A stretch of DNA of 64,000 bases from Plectrocnemia conspersa (taxonomy: Eukaryota; Arthropoda; Insecta; Trichoptera; Polycentropodidae), in the NCBI GenBank assembly GCA_009617715.1, contig VTFK01000053.1, positions 124,001 through 188,000 of the forward strand, read 5' to 3'. The translations under genes were made by a program, and so were the position numbers. The notes under the pieces were generated by a model that had not been told where the DNA came from, made no database searches, and saw nothing but the letters and a program-made list of their open reading frames with translations. Shown here piece after piece: positions 35,701 through 49,809 of this stretch. Numbering within the stretch: the stretch's first letter is position 1; each line of letters begins with the position of its first letter.

Positions 35701-37121
35701 TATTTGAATATAATTTTTTTTTACAGTTATTTTTTTCAACTTCTGGCAAATAATGACTATTCTACATATTTTATTTTAAATTAAAAGTTATAAATTTATC
35801 TTGCAATTGAAAACATGTAACGTATCTCAGAGTCTACAAACGGTGACATTTACACAATTTAACTCTTCAATTCATGTACTGATAAACATGTTTGTATTTT
35901 ATATGAATTCTATTAAATTTTGAATTTTAATATAGCTTACGTCTTTATTTTATTTTTCTAAATATAAAACAGACGATCCTTTAACGAAACAATTTATTTT
36001 ATCAGTTCAAGTACTGATAAGTATGTAAATATTTTCCACGCCGTTCATACAAAAATGAAAACTATGTTAAACGATAAACTAATTTTATAATATGGGTTTT
36101 TTTTGTTTAGGTTTTATATTGTGACGTATTTTATTTAATAATAAAAAAACATGTAGGCAATCAGAGGACGTAAGAGATAAACGACCAAAAATATCAAAAG
36201 CAATAATATGCATTAATTAATTTCATATAATAATAAACAATGCCTTATCGCTTATCACCGTTCGTAAAATTATAATTATACACACATACATATTTAAGTG
36301 ATGATTAATTTTATCAAGGCTTAAGGAAAAATTAAAATTCACATGTAAAAAATATACTAGGAATCAAGAAATTTTAACAGACAAGGATAATTACACCATA
36401 GATCATTAGTTCTTAGTTACTGTCACATTTACAGTATTAGATATTAAACTGGCACAAGTCAATGTTTGAGGTGACTGAGATATTTATCAATTACAATGTA
36501 AATAAACTGTCTTGACTGAATAAACCAAACCCTCTATCATACTATTTGAAAGAGATATTTGAATTTAAGAGATTTTCAAACTTTGCCAAATACAATTTAA
36601 GATTTATAATAAATTAATGCACTACTTTTTACTATTAAAAGCTTTCGTTTGACTACACAGTTACAATTAATTTTTAAATTTTTTTTTTTTTTTAAACTTA
36701 ATCATCGGTCGCATTAGTTAATTAAAAACAAATGTATTACAACATATTTCAAATATTATCATAATTCTACCAATATTTACTATAACGTTATCAATATCAT
36801 ATTAATAAAGTTGGTAAAGTCGGTGACTAATATTTGAAAAATCTAGGTTTGGATCTTTACGGACTTTTCAATTGTGTCTGTGTTAGTGATTATAATAAAT
36901 TATATTATAAATCCCATCGATCATCACAGATTACGTTTTCCTAACTTTTCCTAATCTCTTGGAACAAATATTGTGATGAATAATTCAAATAAAATCGTGC
37001 ATAGCGACATCTATTAATTGCAAGGTGTAATAAGAGTTTATTATTTATAAAATATATGTTACTGATTTACAGACTTTGCTTTCATCCTGATGTCTCGCTA
37101 CTTATATAGTAATTGTTGATT

Positions 37122-37192
37122 GTGTTTAATCCGTTGTAACGCTTTGGGCTAACGCCTGTCATGTTGCAACGGAAGATTTACAATCAATAAAT
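37122..37192 (+). mobile_element. Second copy of the retrotransposon-like 3' tail
   Basis: AATCCGTTGTAACGCTTTGG, CTAACGCC, ATGTTGCAACGGA and an AATAAATATTA tail match 20225-20296 with about eight differences. Both copies are truncated on the left. Confidence 0.55.
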
Positions 37193-38269
37193 ATTACCAT
37201 TAAGTATATTGAGTTTTTAAAGAGCTGTTAGAAAAAGCTGATAAAAATCTTATCACAATAGTAGCAATGTTATTGAAACTAGCTTTATTTAGAAGATTTT
37301 TGACAATAATTACTATTCAGGGCCTTTAGGAGGGTCACCTCGGTAATGCTGCAGACTCGAAAAGTCAAATGGCGTCCCATTCGGGGCAAGCTCCCCAGGC
37401 AACGACAGGAACTACCCGCGCCAACCATTTAAAAGCATAAAATCAACTAGTAAAACTTTCGTCGCAGATGTTAATTATAAATTGACACTAGTTCTATTTA
37501 CATTATATTTTGAAGAGTTGAAGTAAATAGTAAAGGTTATCTGCCGCAATACATCATAGTATTATTTAGTAATTAGAACCTTGATTAAAATATAATTTTA
37601 TCAAGTAAATAAATTATTTGTTATATTTATATTGACTTAATTGTGACCAAATCATCGTGATACTGAAAATTGAGAATAATAAACAATGCCAATGCTGACG
37701 TATGCGCGTTAGATTTATTGTGTAAATCGAACGTTTCGTTACAAAATACTTATTTAGTTATGTTTATAGTAGATTGTAGATCGATATAAAACGTATCTGA
37801 CGAAGAAAGATGACTTATAAGTGAAAAAAATTCAATGGACGTGCACGATTTAAATAAGATTACGGCCAAAAGCTAATCAGCGAAACACCGTTCGCTCAAC
37901 AGCTGACGGTAGTTTCAAAGCGCGCCGCCAGAGGCGTATTTGACGTCCTTCCTGTCAGTTTGATGTTGCCATACGCGACGTTTTTCCCTGCATAGATTGT
38001 AATGAAAAAATATTAAATTAAAATTAAAAACATATAATTCAGTTTATTAGATATTTTGAATTAAAATAATAATAATTAACATATAAACTATGTTATTATA
38101 TATATTTTATGGTGTAAATAGGATATTTATATATTTTAATTATATTCGAATGAATTATGTATAATTAAGTTTTTAAATGAAATGTATTTTTGGAGATTTT
38201 CCGCGTCATTTATATTTATTATGAGTGTGTGGATTTAATTTGGGAATATGTTTTATTTAAGAGTCGCTT

Positions 38270-38442
38270 GAGAATTCCCCGCAGTGTGGGAGCGCGTGCG
38301 AGGTGTCAACCCCGTCAACCGCAGTGAGCGCGGAGAGGCGATCCGCGGTGCACGCGTGTGGCGAGGCTCGCGAGTGACGCCGTCGCCGCGGGCCGACGGT
38401 ACTTGTGCGTGTTTAGTGAGGGATGGTGCAGTGAGTGTCGCC
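38270..38442 (+). promoter_or_regulatory. ELL: ELL 5' UTR / CpG-rich promoter
   Basis: The sequence changes abruptly from AT-rich to CpG-rich, with GAGCGCGTGCGAGG, GTGAGCGCGGAGAGGCG and GCCGTCGCCGCGGGCC directly before the ELL ATG. No TATA box is seen, so a dispersed-start promoter is likely. An open frame runs in from 38284, but the translation start is placed at the first ATG of the conserved protein. Confidence 0.6.
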
Positions 38443-38565
38443 ATGTCGGCCCTGCCAGCGGGCCGCTGGTCTTTGGCCGCGGGGCGCACGCCCCCGCAAG
38501 AGCTCGTCTTCGTCAAGCTCACCGACTCTGCGCTCAAAGCGCTCGAAGACTACATAGCCAACCAG
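38443..38565 (+). CDS. ELL: RNA polymerase II elongation factor ELL, first coding exon
   Basis: A 41-codon exon runs from ATG 38443 to CAG|GTATGT. It encodes a short Ala/Gly-rich lead, then QELVFVKLTDSALKALEDYI. FVKLTDSALRA is the signature of the ELL N-terminal domain, found in human ELL (HVKLTDSALRAFESY) and the fly homologue Su(Tpl). ELL suppresses pausing by RNA polymerase II and works in the super elongation complex in the nucleus. The rest of the protein must lie beyond the window, because no other ELL exon was recognised downstream. The first intron is therefore probably longer than 25 kb. Confidence 0.88.
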
Positions 38566-39493
38566 GTATGTTGTTACGGCCAAATTGACGTGTCGAACGA
38601 AAAAGTGAAAAAAAAATCAACAAAAGAAAAAGAAGAAGTTTTGCGAAGAAAAAAAATGGCGATCTCAAGATGGTCGTCGCTTAGGTAATAACGTCGATAA
38701 TGGGAACAAAGAGTCACAAGAAGCGGCGCACCGTTACGTAAAAGTCGTACGAGATTTTCGATTCGATTTCGCAAAAGTTCGCGAATCGAACTTTCATTTC
38801 GCTCGAGTTTTTAGGCGTTTTGCAATTTGTCTCCGTCAGGGGCGCTCCGATCGCGCGGAGAGACCTTTTCGAATGTCGAAAATGCGCCGTTGCCGCACCG
38901 CCGATCGGGAAATTCGTGCGAAAATAATCGCACGGCGGCCCAACTTTTGCGGCAACGTCGTCCAAGTGCAGCGGAATGCGCATCCAACATGGCCGTGCTC
39001 GAAGGCGGATCTAGGTGGAAGCCTCGACGGCGGCGCTCCGGTGAAAGTAAACTCTTGCACGATCGCATTACGGTAACCTTGCGTCAGGCGAGCCGCTGCC
39101 GTCGCCGTCGCCGCCTCGATCCGAACCAATTGCGACACCGGATCGACTCGATCTGGACGCGGCCGAAGATCCTGGACTTGAGATCCTAAATCCTTCCGCC
39201 GTTCCATATGCTACGAGATCAGCTGACTTTCAAAATACAAACTTTTAGACATGGCCGAATCTTCTGGTCTTTGGAGTCTTTTAGTCGATCAGCTGATTTG
39301 CTCGAAAAATCTAAAAGAAGATGGCCGCCGCCAATTTGGCTGACGTTCGAGACATTCCATATGTTACAATGTTAAAATTGATCAGCTGATCTTCCGCAGC
39401 GACGGTACATCAAATTCGGTTGCATCTGTCTATTCTGACATGTCTTGTACTACATTCAAAGTTCTTTAAATTTGTCAGTTAATCGATATCGAC

Positions 39494-39533
39494 ATCTCGA
39501 AATGGCCGATTGGCCGTTTGGCCATTTCGAGAT
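39494..39533. repeat. Perfect 14-bp inverted repeat with 12-base loop
   Basis: ATCTCGAAATGGCC (39494-39507) and GGCCATTTCGAGAT (39520-39533) are exact complements. The loop also contains TTGGCC, so slipped pairing is possible. Confidence 0.85.
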
Positions 39534-42500
39534 CAGAACTTGAGCATTCCAAAATTCTTGGAAATTATTCCTTATTTGACCATAAAGCTCATTTATTATC
39601 AGAGGTGTAACGCCATTACATAAAAGACTATTGGTTTTCCTATTGCGGTGCGGTTCTACGGCACGTGGTACATGACGAGCAAAAACTTTTTTTATTTTGT
39701 ATATTACTGGCAGGAATCTTGATCAATATATTTCAATGAAAAATGTGAATCATTTATTAAACCTTAACACGAAACGTTAAAAAAAAGCTTTAATTTTGCA
39801 CTACAATTATTTAACAATCTGTCGACGAGGGATTCCATTTTAAAGAAATATATTTTATTCTTAAAATTAAATAATAGTAATAAAAAGTTATACTTTTATA
39901 AAACGTTTTGAATTTAGATAAACTATTTATTGGCAAGGGTTATTTACTATTGTATATTTTTTCATTATAATTAGTATTAGGAGAAATTTTCAGCAGTTTA
40001 ATAACTATACGATAAAATAGATTGGTACAAAATTCTGAAAGAATGTATTTTAATGTGAAAATATATTCTACAATTTAACAGATATAAATTCTACAGCTCA
40101 ACAACTCAGGTAGTCTGTTTTCCCCCAACGTAACGCTACATTATCTATAGTTCTTATATGGACTTCTAGCCCAAAAACTATTTCAGAATCACTGTGATCA
40201 TTTGACGTCTTCTTTATTTATTTTTTTGTAATGTTTTTTTTGCCTTTATTTGTAACTATCACAGTAAAAAATCACAAAACAAAATGGTCGGTAAAAAATT
40301 CTCAATACAGATCATAGATTACCAAAAAATTGTTTAAAAATCTATAACACAATATTAAAAAACGCCAAGCCATATAAAAAACAAGTGTAGTCCACAAATG
40401 TTTTCTGGTAGCGGCCAGAAAATAACTAGAATATCCGAGAATAACCTAAATAGGTGCAACGCTAGACCAAAAACCCAAATATTTGAGCAAGTACATCACC
40501 ATTATTGATCAGCCATGACATCTCGAAAAGGAAAATTTCAAAAAAATATCACCATTGTTTTCGTACTTCCATAAAATTTTACCTTTTTTATGACTAGATA
40601 CAATTCGAGTCCTTTTTTATTACTTACGGCCTTCGAACGTATTCAAAATAATCCCTAATCTGATATTTGACACCAATACTTAGACCTATGCATACCACAG
40701 GTTGGGAGTCATTGATATTGATATGATGCTGAGAAACTGGGATAAAAACATGTTACGATGTATCGACATTTTTCGCTGGCAACAGTACCAAAGTTAAACG
40801 GTCGTGCGAATATCGCCGCATAAATCGACCGTAAAGTGTAAAAATAAAGAAATTGTTGTAGAGGTCACAAAGTTTGAAATTTGTTATTTTTTTAACGAGT
40901 AAAAAATATTTTGCCATCATTTTATCTTAATTTGTATCGTTTTTATTTTTTAAATATGTATATTTGGTGATTCTAAACACAAATTATTTTTTTTATTTTA
41001 TTGATACGCGACCCACATTTTGCCGTTTACTGATTTTACCATTGCGAATATAAAAACAATCATTACAAAACTATCTGACGTTAAAACGTTAATTAATGGA
41101 AAAGTTATAATGGTTTAAAAAAATAAGTTTAGGTTGTAATTTTCGCACTTTTTTATGAATAATGTCCTGTATGCAATGTGTTAATTATTGCAAATTATGC
41201 TTGGATACGAATCGCAAGAGTCGCGTCGAAGCGTATATTAAAAAAAGCACCGCTTCAAACTACTATTTTGTGCACAAATTTATTAAGACGGACCGGTTCA
41301 GTGTGCCTTTTTAAGTCACGCCGAAGCAAGAGCGGCGCCCCGTCGACACCAACTAAATGAGTCTTTTCGGCAGCAGGAATAATTAAAATTTAATATTTAT
41401 TTTTTTAATTAAAATTCGAATATTTTAACGTTTACTATTCGATGCTTTAATGGGATAAATATTCTATTTGGCCGAATAGGGTTAAGTTAGCTTACAATAA
41501 CAATATTATTTCTAATTATACTTAATCAGGTCTTAACATTACAAATAAACATTGTATGTATTTGTAATCCCTATAGTTAGACTACACGTAATAGTTTAGT
41601 TATTACTAAATAATAAGGAAATATTCGATATTGCAACACGACATGGATAGGTTCAAGTAAAACATTTTTTACATTCGTCATCATTATTCATTGCTTTTTT
41701 AGTACACTATCAAAATGTCGAATGGATTTATTACTCATAAATATCATTTACTAAGATTTTAAAACAATTTAAAATTATATTCTTAAAAAAATATGAAACA
41801 GTCGTTCCAGCCTCATTCGTTGTTTTTTTTATATAACGTTTTTCTTAAAATTTAGTAATGTTTTGTTGTAAATCAATATATGTGTTCATTGAAGTTCATT
41901 CATGAACTTACTAGTTTGCTTATACACTTTACGAAACGCGCTAGTACGTAAAATAATGAAATGGAAGATTGACGTCATATACATACGTCATGTAACATAT
42001 GTTACAAGCATTCATGGGGTGTTCAATGTTCTGACCAACGTTCACTCACACCTAACCATGAATAGAGACATGAATCAGTTTACAGTTTCGAAGTTATGTA
42101 CAGAACTTTTAGATAAAAAAAATGGTACGTACCACATAAAAAAATAACTTATAATTTATTTATAAACAATATATGATCATTTTTTATCTCTATAATATAA
42201 CTGACCGGATTGATACGTGTATGATAAAACTAGTACCTTCATGAACACACGAAAAATACACTTGGACTGTAACGTATGTATATTTTAATATTTCATTATT
42301 ATGGTTTGTAGAAAATTATTATATTATTTTGCTTTTCATCATTAAGTTTATCACTATTTAAGTTATTATTAATTTAAATATTTGATAAATATCATAATAA
42401 AATAATACCCCTTTATATTGACAGAAAATTAGAAGAAGAAAAATCTTGTATATGCCATTATTTAGTTATAATATACCAATATATTTCAGGTTTTTGCTAT

Positions 42501-45394
42501 GTGGTGGCATTTTTCGTTCGAACGGAACCAATTCTTTTGTGCTGTACTTGCTTTTTTGTATTCCATAATATACACAAAACTGTTGAATAGTTTTATACTA
42601 ATTTTTTATATCAATAGTATATTTATTTACATCAGCTGATTTTATCCCCAGAAATGACTCGGGTCGAATTTCGTGTACCCCGGATCTATTTTAATATAGT
42701 TCTTCCAACCCCAGATCTATTTTGATATAAAGGCGAGAGCCGTCGCCGCTTTCATTTTAACCTATCGACACAATGATCATGACTTACGATCCAAAACCAA
42801 AAGAAAATTGGGCTATCGAGCTATCGAGACTCAATTTGGCGTTCGAGACGGTCCATATGATACTTTCAATTAGGTTGCATCTAAACATCTGCTGATATTT
42901 TATGCATAAATGATTCTCATCTCGAGTATATTGTATCCTAGAACCGTATCAACGATCACTGTTCCAATTATTATATGTCAACACATTAGCTTCAATTCGA
43001 ATCTACCGCTAATAACCTGATCTATAGTTGATTGAAAATTCAAAATGAAAATGGCCGCCATTTGTTCCAATATTTATATCAGCGTATTTATTCTCAAATC
43101 AAATAGCATATACCTTCAAAAACTTTAAATTAAAAAAATGATGCGCATTATGAGTAGTTCTTTGTCATGAGCTGATTTTGGTATCTAAGGATCTGTACAA
43201 TGGCCACAATCTTGTATTACATTCGATACTCGACTGAATCTATACAGAATTAATCTGTAACTATATATGATAAGATCTTTTTCATTGCCAAAATAAACAT
43301 CAATGCCTATAACTTAGAACTTGGGATACTAGATATGCGTGTGTATAATCTAATGTTCTATTTATTAATTTATTTATATATGGTTTCACCTTTGAAGTAA
43401 AAATCAATTTATTGCCGAGTCTTGCTCATATGTTGTTACTCGTTTTCGTTGATATTCTGTCAGTATCCATTATATCTTCTTTCTAAAGCTACACTACCAA
43501 CTATCCTAGATTTTAGATTTGGAAATCAAAAATAGTACGACAATATTTGAGATGTATAAACGCCAACGACTCACCGTCGATTCACTTGTTGATTATTTTC
43601 AAAACAAGTTAACGAATTATTTACATTTTTTTTTAATTAATAAATATTATTGTACTATTTTTAGAAAGAGATACTGATGAGTAAAGAGAAATAACAACTG
43701 ACTCACTAAAAAGTCGCTGACATTTAAAGGGTTAAGCTATTATGTTTACATACATCAGAGGGTGGTCTTTGGATGAAATAAAAGAAACAATATTATAAAA
43801 ATGTGTACTAATGTCTTTCTTTATATATAAATGATTCTCAAAGTTCTTAAGATCGCCCGATCCGAATCTGGATTCTTGGAGTAAATAAAAAGAAACGACT
43901 AGCGCTCGTGGCCGTTTGCCTTTCAGTCTGGTTTTTGAGACGTTCTTTTATTATGCACGATCCCATATGTCAGGTTTTTACTACTAGATGTAAAATATGC
44001 TACAAACGATTTATCAGCTGTTATACATATTTTCTTCAAAAGTATGAAGACAGTATATAACTCGACTCTGAAGTTAACCTTATTAAATTTGTCAATGCAG
44101 ATCCTACATGAATAACATGTATGCCTTATTCTAAAACAGGCATTATGATCTATCTCTGTGACATAAAAACTGATGTGATTATCAATCTTATCAGTTATTA
44201 AACCAGATCTTGTAAAATACGACCGGTGGCTAGAAATCACTGCGCCGTTGCCAAATCGTTTTGCTGAAAATCATTCCTGTTTTTTAGATTTAATGACAAC
44301 AAATAAAATCAGCTGTTTATTTTAACGTCAATGATTCTGCTCCAAATCCCTGCCCCGTTGCCGCTTTGTTGCCCGTTTCGTAATTTTGCACCTTGAACTT
44401 GTTTTTAAACAACAATCGAACCCATGAGATAAATGTTGTCTCTTGGAAAGCGATCGGATCGGCTGATAAGGCTCTTATCATATTTGCTTACTTTAAAAGT
44501 GTATTTGGGCTGAAAGTAATTCAGATTTCGCTTATATTTAAAACAATGAAGACGATTATGTATTTAAATGTTGTAATGGCAAAGATCTTAATCAAGTCAT
44601 AAATGCTTGTAATTAATAATCTAATGTTCAATACAGTACGCTTCATGACTGACGATTTCTGGCGATCTAAATTTACACCTGTATATATTCTAGTAAAGTA
44701 GCACATTCTTGGACTGTGAACAAAAAAGTGAGCACAATTCCATGAAAAACACTGTTGCCGTGTTATCTATCGATTTATTTTTGTTCTCTTAAAAGTACCG
44801 GTCGCCTTTGCATAGATAAGCGCACTTATTATAACGCGTTTCACGTGTTCTAAAGTGTATTTTTTTTGTTATTGTAACAGGTAGACGGAAAGGAACGAAC
44901 CCTAAGCCGGTGAATGGGTGTATTGTAATTCAAACTTTTGTGACGCGAAATGAAAAAAACTAGTTAGCGGTATGAATGGTGCCAATTTATGATTTTTATT
45001 TTTAAAATAATGAGCCCACGTAGAAAAAGTTTGTCGGCCTCTAATCTGATGTTGGAAACGTTCACAAAAATTAATGAAGCCGGTGGTTGTCAAGAGTATT
45101 ACTGAGCCTACGGTCGGCTACCTCTCAATCAGGTTTTCCCCGTTTCCCTCTTCGGCAAGATAATAGCGGCTCGAAGTCGGTCGGAGTTCGCTAACAATCT
45201 GAAATGCTTATTAATCATTATTGTAACATAAATATTACTTAAGCTGTATTCCTAAGAAGTAATATTGTATGATCTTTATACTGAGAATTTTGGCTATATT
45301 TTGACCTTATTTAAATATAATCATCAATTTGTTTTAACATTTCTATGTAAAATTAATAAAATAATTTAATTTTATATTGATAATGGATCTGATA

Positions 45395-46275
45395 CAGGTT
45401 GATCCAAATCGAGTTATTTTATGTTGGCAGCACTAAATTAGACAGCTGTCAATAATCACGCGTGTTCAAAGTGTCAAATGTTAGTTTGGAACAACACATT
45501 TACGAAATGGATCGCTTAACTATCACTTAAAATTGTTCAATTATTTTACACAAATAATTCTGTGGGACCTGTGTATCGAAGTTTACGGGAAGATTATGGA
45601 AAATTTCAACGTCCTATTGAGCGAACGATTCGCAACGTAGAGAAAAATTTTGAAGCGACTGGAATCGTTTCAGTTCAGCCGAGAATTCGCTGTAAGTGAA
45701 AGTGTAACTGAAGAACCTGAATTGCCGATTCGTCGACGTTCGCAGCTTTTTTGTCACATTCAAATTCAGTTAACACAAGAACTAAAGCCCAGAGACCATA
45801 AAAGCAAAGAATTTGCGCAGATTGTGTGTTGGGGCTATATGAAGTCTGTTGAGGCACATTTCACCTCTCTGGGTATGTTAATAAGCAAAATTGCCGCATA
45901 TGGGGCGAGAAAACTCTTCATGTGATTCACGAAAGACTATTGCATGCCCAAAAATGACGTGCGCATTATGGTCAGACGGCGTCATTGGGCCTTACTTTTT
46001 TTAAAAATGATGAAAGTCGGACTGTAGCAATCAGGGGTAAACGCTATAGGCGCATGATAACCGATTATTTATGGCTATGGAATATATTGATGTGGAAGAC
46101 GTGTGGTCCTAACAAGACGGCGCAACTTGCCACATATCGGATTATTTCATGTTTTGGTAACGTCAACTGGCCGCCAAGATCATGCGATCTAACGCCATTG
46201 GATTTTTTGCGGTGCGGGGTTACGCCAAGAGTCGTGTCTACGCCGGCAAACCCGAAATGTTTGAGAACCTAAAAA
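45395..46275 (+). pseudogene. Decayed mariner/Tc1-superfamily transposase
   Basis: Conceptual translation needs several frame changes. In order, it shows a helix-turn-helix part (GPVYRSLREDYGKF, ERTIRNVEKNFEATG), SESVTEEPELPIRRRSQ, VQLTQELKPRDHK-like text, a VIGPYF segment, RRMITDYLW, and the catalytic-end block VNWPPRSCDLTPLDFL followed by SRVYAGKPE in another frame. This order is that of a mariner-like transposase with its C-terminal catalytic Asp. Stops after CK (about 45690) and frameshifts make it inactive. The left end may be ACAGGTTGATCCAAATCG near 45395. No matching right end was found, so the 3' side is truncated. Confidence 0.85.
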
Positions 46276-49200
46276 CCAACATCCGCTAAATTATAGTATA
46301 TAAGCTAAGTAATATTATAGTCAGTATCCATTATTATTTTACAGCGAATACGTTTAAGATGTTACTCAAATAATGCAACCGTTTATTAGCAAAGCATTTT
46401 AATTCGCTGCGCGGCCAATTATTTTTTTCAGAGGAATATCAGTTTAAAATAAAATAAATGTGGATAATCGTATCTCGGCTTTTTCGTTACAGAAATATTC
46501 AAAAGGTTGTGTTGACTTTTTCTATATACATATCTATGAGCCGTATTCCTCGAAACTTTTGCCATTACAATTTTATATGAAAAACTAACATTTTATGAAT
46601 ACCTTTCAATCGTAAATGTTCTTATTATTTTCGTAAGAACGCAATACGTCACTTGACCTCGACAGTGCATATTTGGCATAAATTGAGCGTCATCTGCGAT
46701 ACAGACAGTCGGCGTCTTTAACTGTACTCAAGTGGTATATTATTGATAATGTAATCTTGAATTGCTTTAGGCCTGTTGGAAATTATATTAACGAATTGGA
46801 AATACACCTATCGGCGCATTATACGGTTCCGATTTGGCTCGCGGTGGTTATCGCAGAAGAGACCAGGTGTACCTTCGTTCTCCAAACGAGCCGAGCGTCG
46901 AGAGTGAGCAAAAAACGTCGCTCAAGTCAATGACGATCGTCGCTTTTTATTCGCCCGACCTTTCGTCAAAGTCGCTGAGATTTAAAATTTTATATATTGT
47001 AAGTCGCAGTAGTTGTGTTACTTAGTTTATTCGATCTGTGTCAAGGTTTTTGATCGTTTCAAATGTAGTTCGGTCGGCTTAGCACGCGCGCGGCCGCCTA
47101 ATTCCGCCTGCCTTATCCTAAATAAGGCCGCTGACTAATTTTCTACCCCTTCCTCCCGACAAAATTCTGTAAACCAACCGTGTTTTTCCATTAACGTGTA
47201 TGTATTTGCAACATAGAATTACCTCTTATCTACTGATAAGCTGTCGATGTGTTGCGTTTAGGCATGACGATGGAGTGTAATCGCTAAGAATATTTACCAC
47301 AAGCGAAACGGATCCTTTTTTACGAGGCGCAAGGACGAGTTGTTACCCTCGCAGGTGTTGCAGCTGCCCTTCTTGAGTTTCGAACTCTCTCCGAATGCTC
47401 CAATCTGGCTACCTGAACATCTGGGCGACTTGTACGCGCTCCAGGTGCCACTTTTGCGTATGCACACACTTTTTATTTGTATACAACGGCCGCCACCATT
47501 CAGGCGAGGAGATTTTGCACGTGTTCCTCAGATTCGCTACGCCCGAAGCTCTGGTTCTCAAACGCCGAACCGGTCGACTGGGACAATATTCACCAAAAAC
47601 CGCAAACTTGTCTCCGCCGGATGAGCCACTTACGCACGTAAAAGTAATGTAATATGTGCCGTTTCGTACTGTTCGCCGGTATACGTTTGTTGTTACGCGC
47701 ATATTGCAATTCAACTTCCGCAAAGATGCACTTGGCAGTTAAGCGCAACACTTTTCCTTGACAATAATTGACACCTAATATTTCAGCAACAAGTCTCGGT
47801 TAAGGTCGGAACCTACGCAATCTCCCAAATAGCAAGTCATCTTATAAAACACCAGTGAGAAAGTATTCCGCAGATATGCATGTTGCCATAAATCAGGTGA
47901 ATTTTGTGTATGGACGCAACCTTTTCAACGCCTCTAAATGCTGGCTGACCGCTCAACCCCTGTTAACTGAATTCGTAATGAAAAGGGGAAAAACACATGC
48001 AGAAGAAACCAATCTCATATGCGTAACTTGAGAATGTCATTAAGAATTATTAATAACTCGAGTATACGTCATTGTTTTAAGTTAGACGTTTTATTTATAT
48101 AATAAAAATAGTTATGCGTATGTAACGCACGAAGTTAACTGCTATTGTAACATTTGTTATATTCATAAATATGTATATAAACATAATTATTATCGTACGA
48201 CATAATCAATTTCGATGATATAAAACAATACAATTCTGTATTTAGGATAAGATAAACACGAATTAAATGATTTACTATGATTAAATTATATTTTTCATGT
48301 GTAATAAATAAATATTGTATGTCCCTTGATTTACCGTTTTAAAAAGGCATTTTTTTTCAAAATTCAAGTAGCTAATTGCAGAATAGAAGAAAATGTCCAC
48401 CGGAACATATTTAGATAAATCTGAAAAAATACTGCTATAAAAATCTTCCATTTTTCAGTGCTTTTCTTTCTGAATAGTAAGTTATGTGTAACAATAATTG
48501 TGTTTGTAACTGTAACGCCGTAGCTTGTTTAAGAAAATTTAGTCTAAATGCTGGGACGTATGAATTTAATAATGCTTAAAGAAAATCTTATTCATTTTAA
48601 TCAAGTTTTTTGACATAAAACATTACTTGTTATTAGTTTACACGTCTTAACCTCTCAGTTTGAGTAGCACTGCCACGTTAATAGACGGCAGGTGTACGCG
48701 TTCCATATTCTCCTGCCGGACGCATATCGCTCCCTATACACTGAAAGGTTTCACCTGGCGCCTTCGCAGTCCCTTGTAGTCCCTTACCCTTCTCTCTTTC
48801 TTCTTCGAATACGATCGCAATAGAGGGGTTTGATTCGTTCGATAGTCAACCTATGATTCATATTGTATCTTTCTTTTCGCACAGGCGACACTGACGGTTA
48901 ATACGCGTGGAACAAATTGATAACCAGGAAGTCACGCTCCCAGCAGCGGCGAGAGACCGTTCGCTGGATATTTGTCACACTTTCGATTGGCCATTTTGAA
49001 GTTTCATAACCGGATACTTCTTTTTATTATTATATATTTCTTATTTAGGGAAAGGAACTTTCCTCTCTCTTCTGGCGATATTATGGCATAGGTGCTGCAC
49101 GCCAATTACGAGACTTACCGCATCCGTGTGAGAGAGTAGAACCCTCGCGCGATAACCCCTCTATATTTCGCCACTTTATCTCAGAAGCTCGCCATTGTCG

Positions 49201-49809
49201 GCGAATTGTTTCATAATGTGCCCGGCGATAAGTCGCTACGAAATGAATTTAGATAATATAAACAGAGCGAGTAATGTTGCGTATAGCTGCGTCCCTCTCT
49301 CGTGCATGTCACATTGGCTATATTTGCATATAATGGTTGAATGGTAGCCTGAAATTGCAATATGTCGCGACCTCAGAAGTAATCGACGTCATTAACCCTT
49401 TAGCGCTTCGATTTTTCGACTCGCGCTCATGATCATGTGTTTCGCCTAAATGCCCCCCGCTGCGCACGTCACGCGTTACCAAATCGACTTTTTCTGCGGT
49501 TATGAATAGTCATGAACACGTTATAATCTATATGTCGAGACGAGTTGTTCTGATGTGAAAATTACAATTTTCCATTGTCGCAAGTCTTTGGCCAATTTGC
49601 AGCCGGCATTGTGACGGCAACAATACTATAATAATATACAGATTCGCGTGAGAATGCATCATAGTTTATTGGAATCGTGCGCTGCCATCGCTATAGCTAG
49701 ATCGGCAAATATTCTTAGTTTTGAGCTTATCTGGTAAACTGCCTCAAATATTATGAAGACAATTTATTCTGACGAATTATTTCTGCATTGCTGTTGGACA
49801 GAGCAACGG

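Larger units (their letters stand above)
33600..38180. other. AT-rich spacer upstream of ELL
   Basis: No supported gene. It contains a 24-bp direct repeat (33736-33802), a perfect hairpin (35655-35700), a retrotransposon-like tail (37122-37192), a short GC-rich patch at 37320-37425, and another at 37890-37985 that may belong to the ELL upstream region. Confidence 0.6.

Noticed and set aside
38827..39207. Several 65-123-codon frames on both strands after ELL exon 1
   Set aside because: High GC with few stops gives overlapping frames on both strands. None resembles a protein, and an ELL donor lies upstream.
41178..41360. 60-codon frame with RRTGSVC...SKSGAPSTPT, reminiscent of a transposase helix-turn-helix
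   Set aside because: The similarity is short, and no other transposase part is nearby.
47340..47723. Overlapping frames of 85-104 codons on both strands
   Set aside because: Three mutually overlapping frames in mid-GC DNA with no domain or splice logic; none could be preferred.
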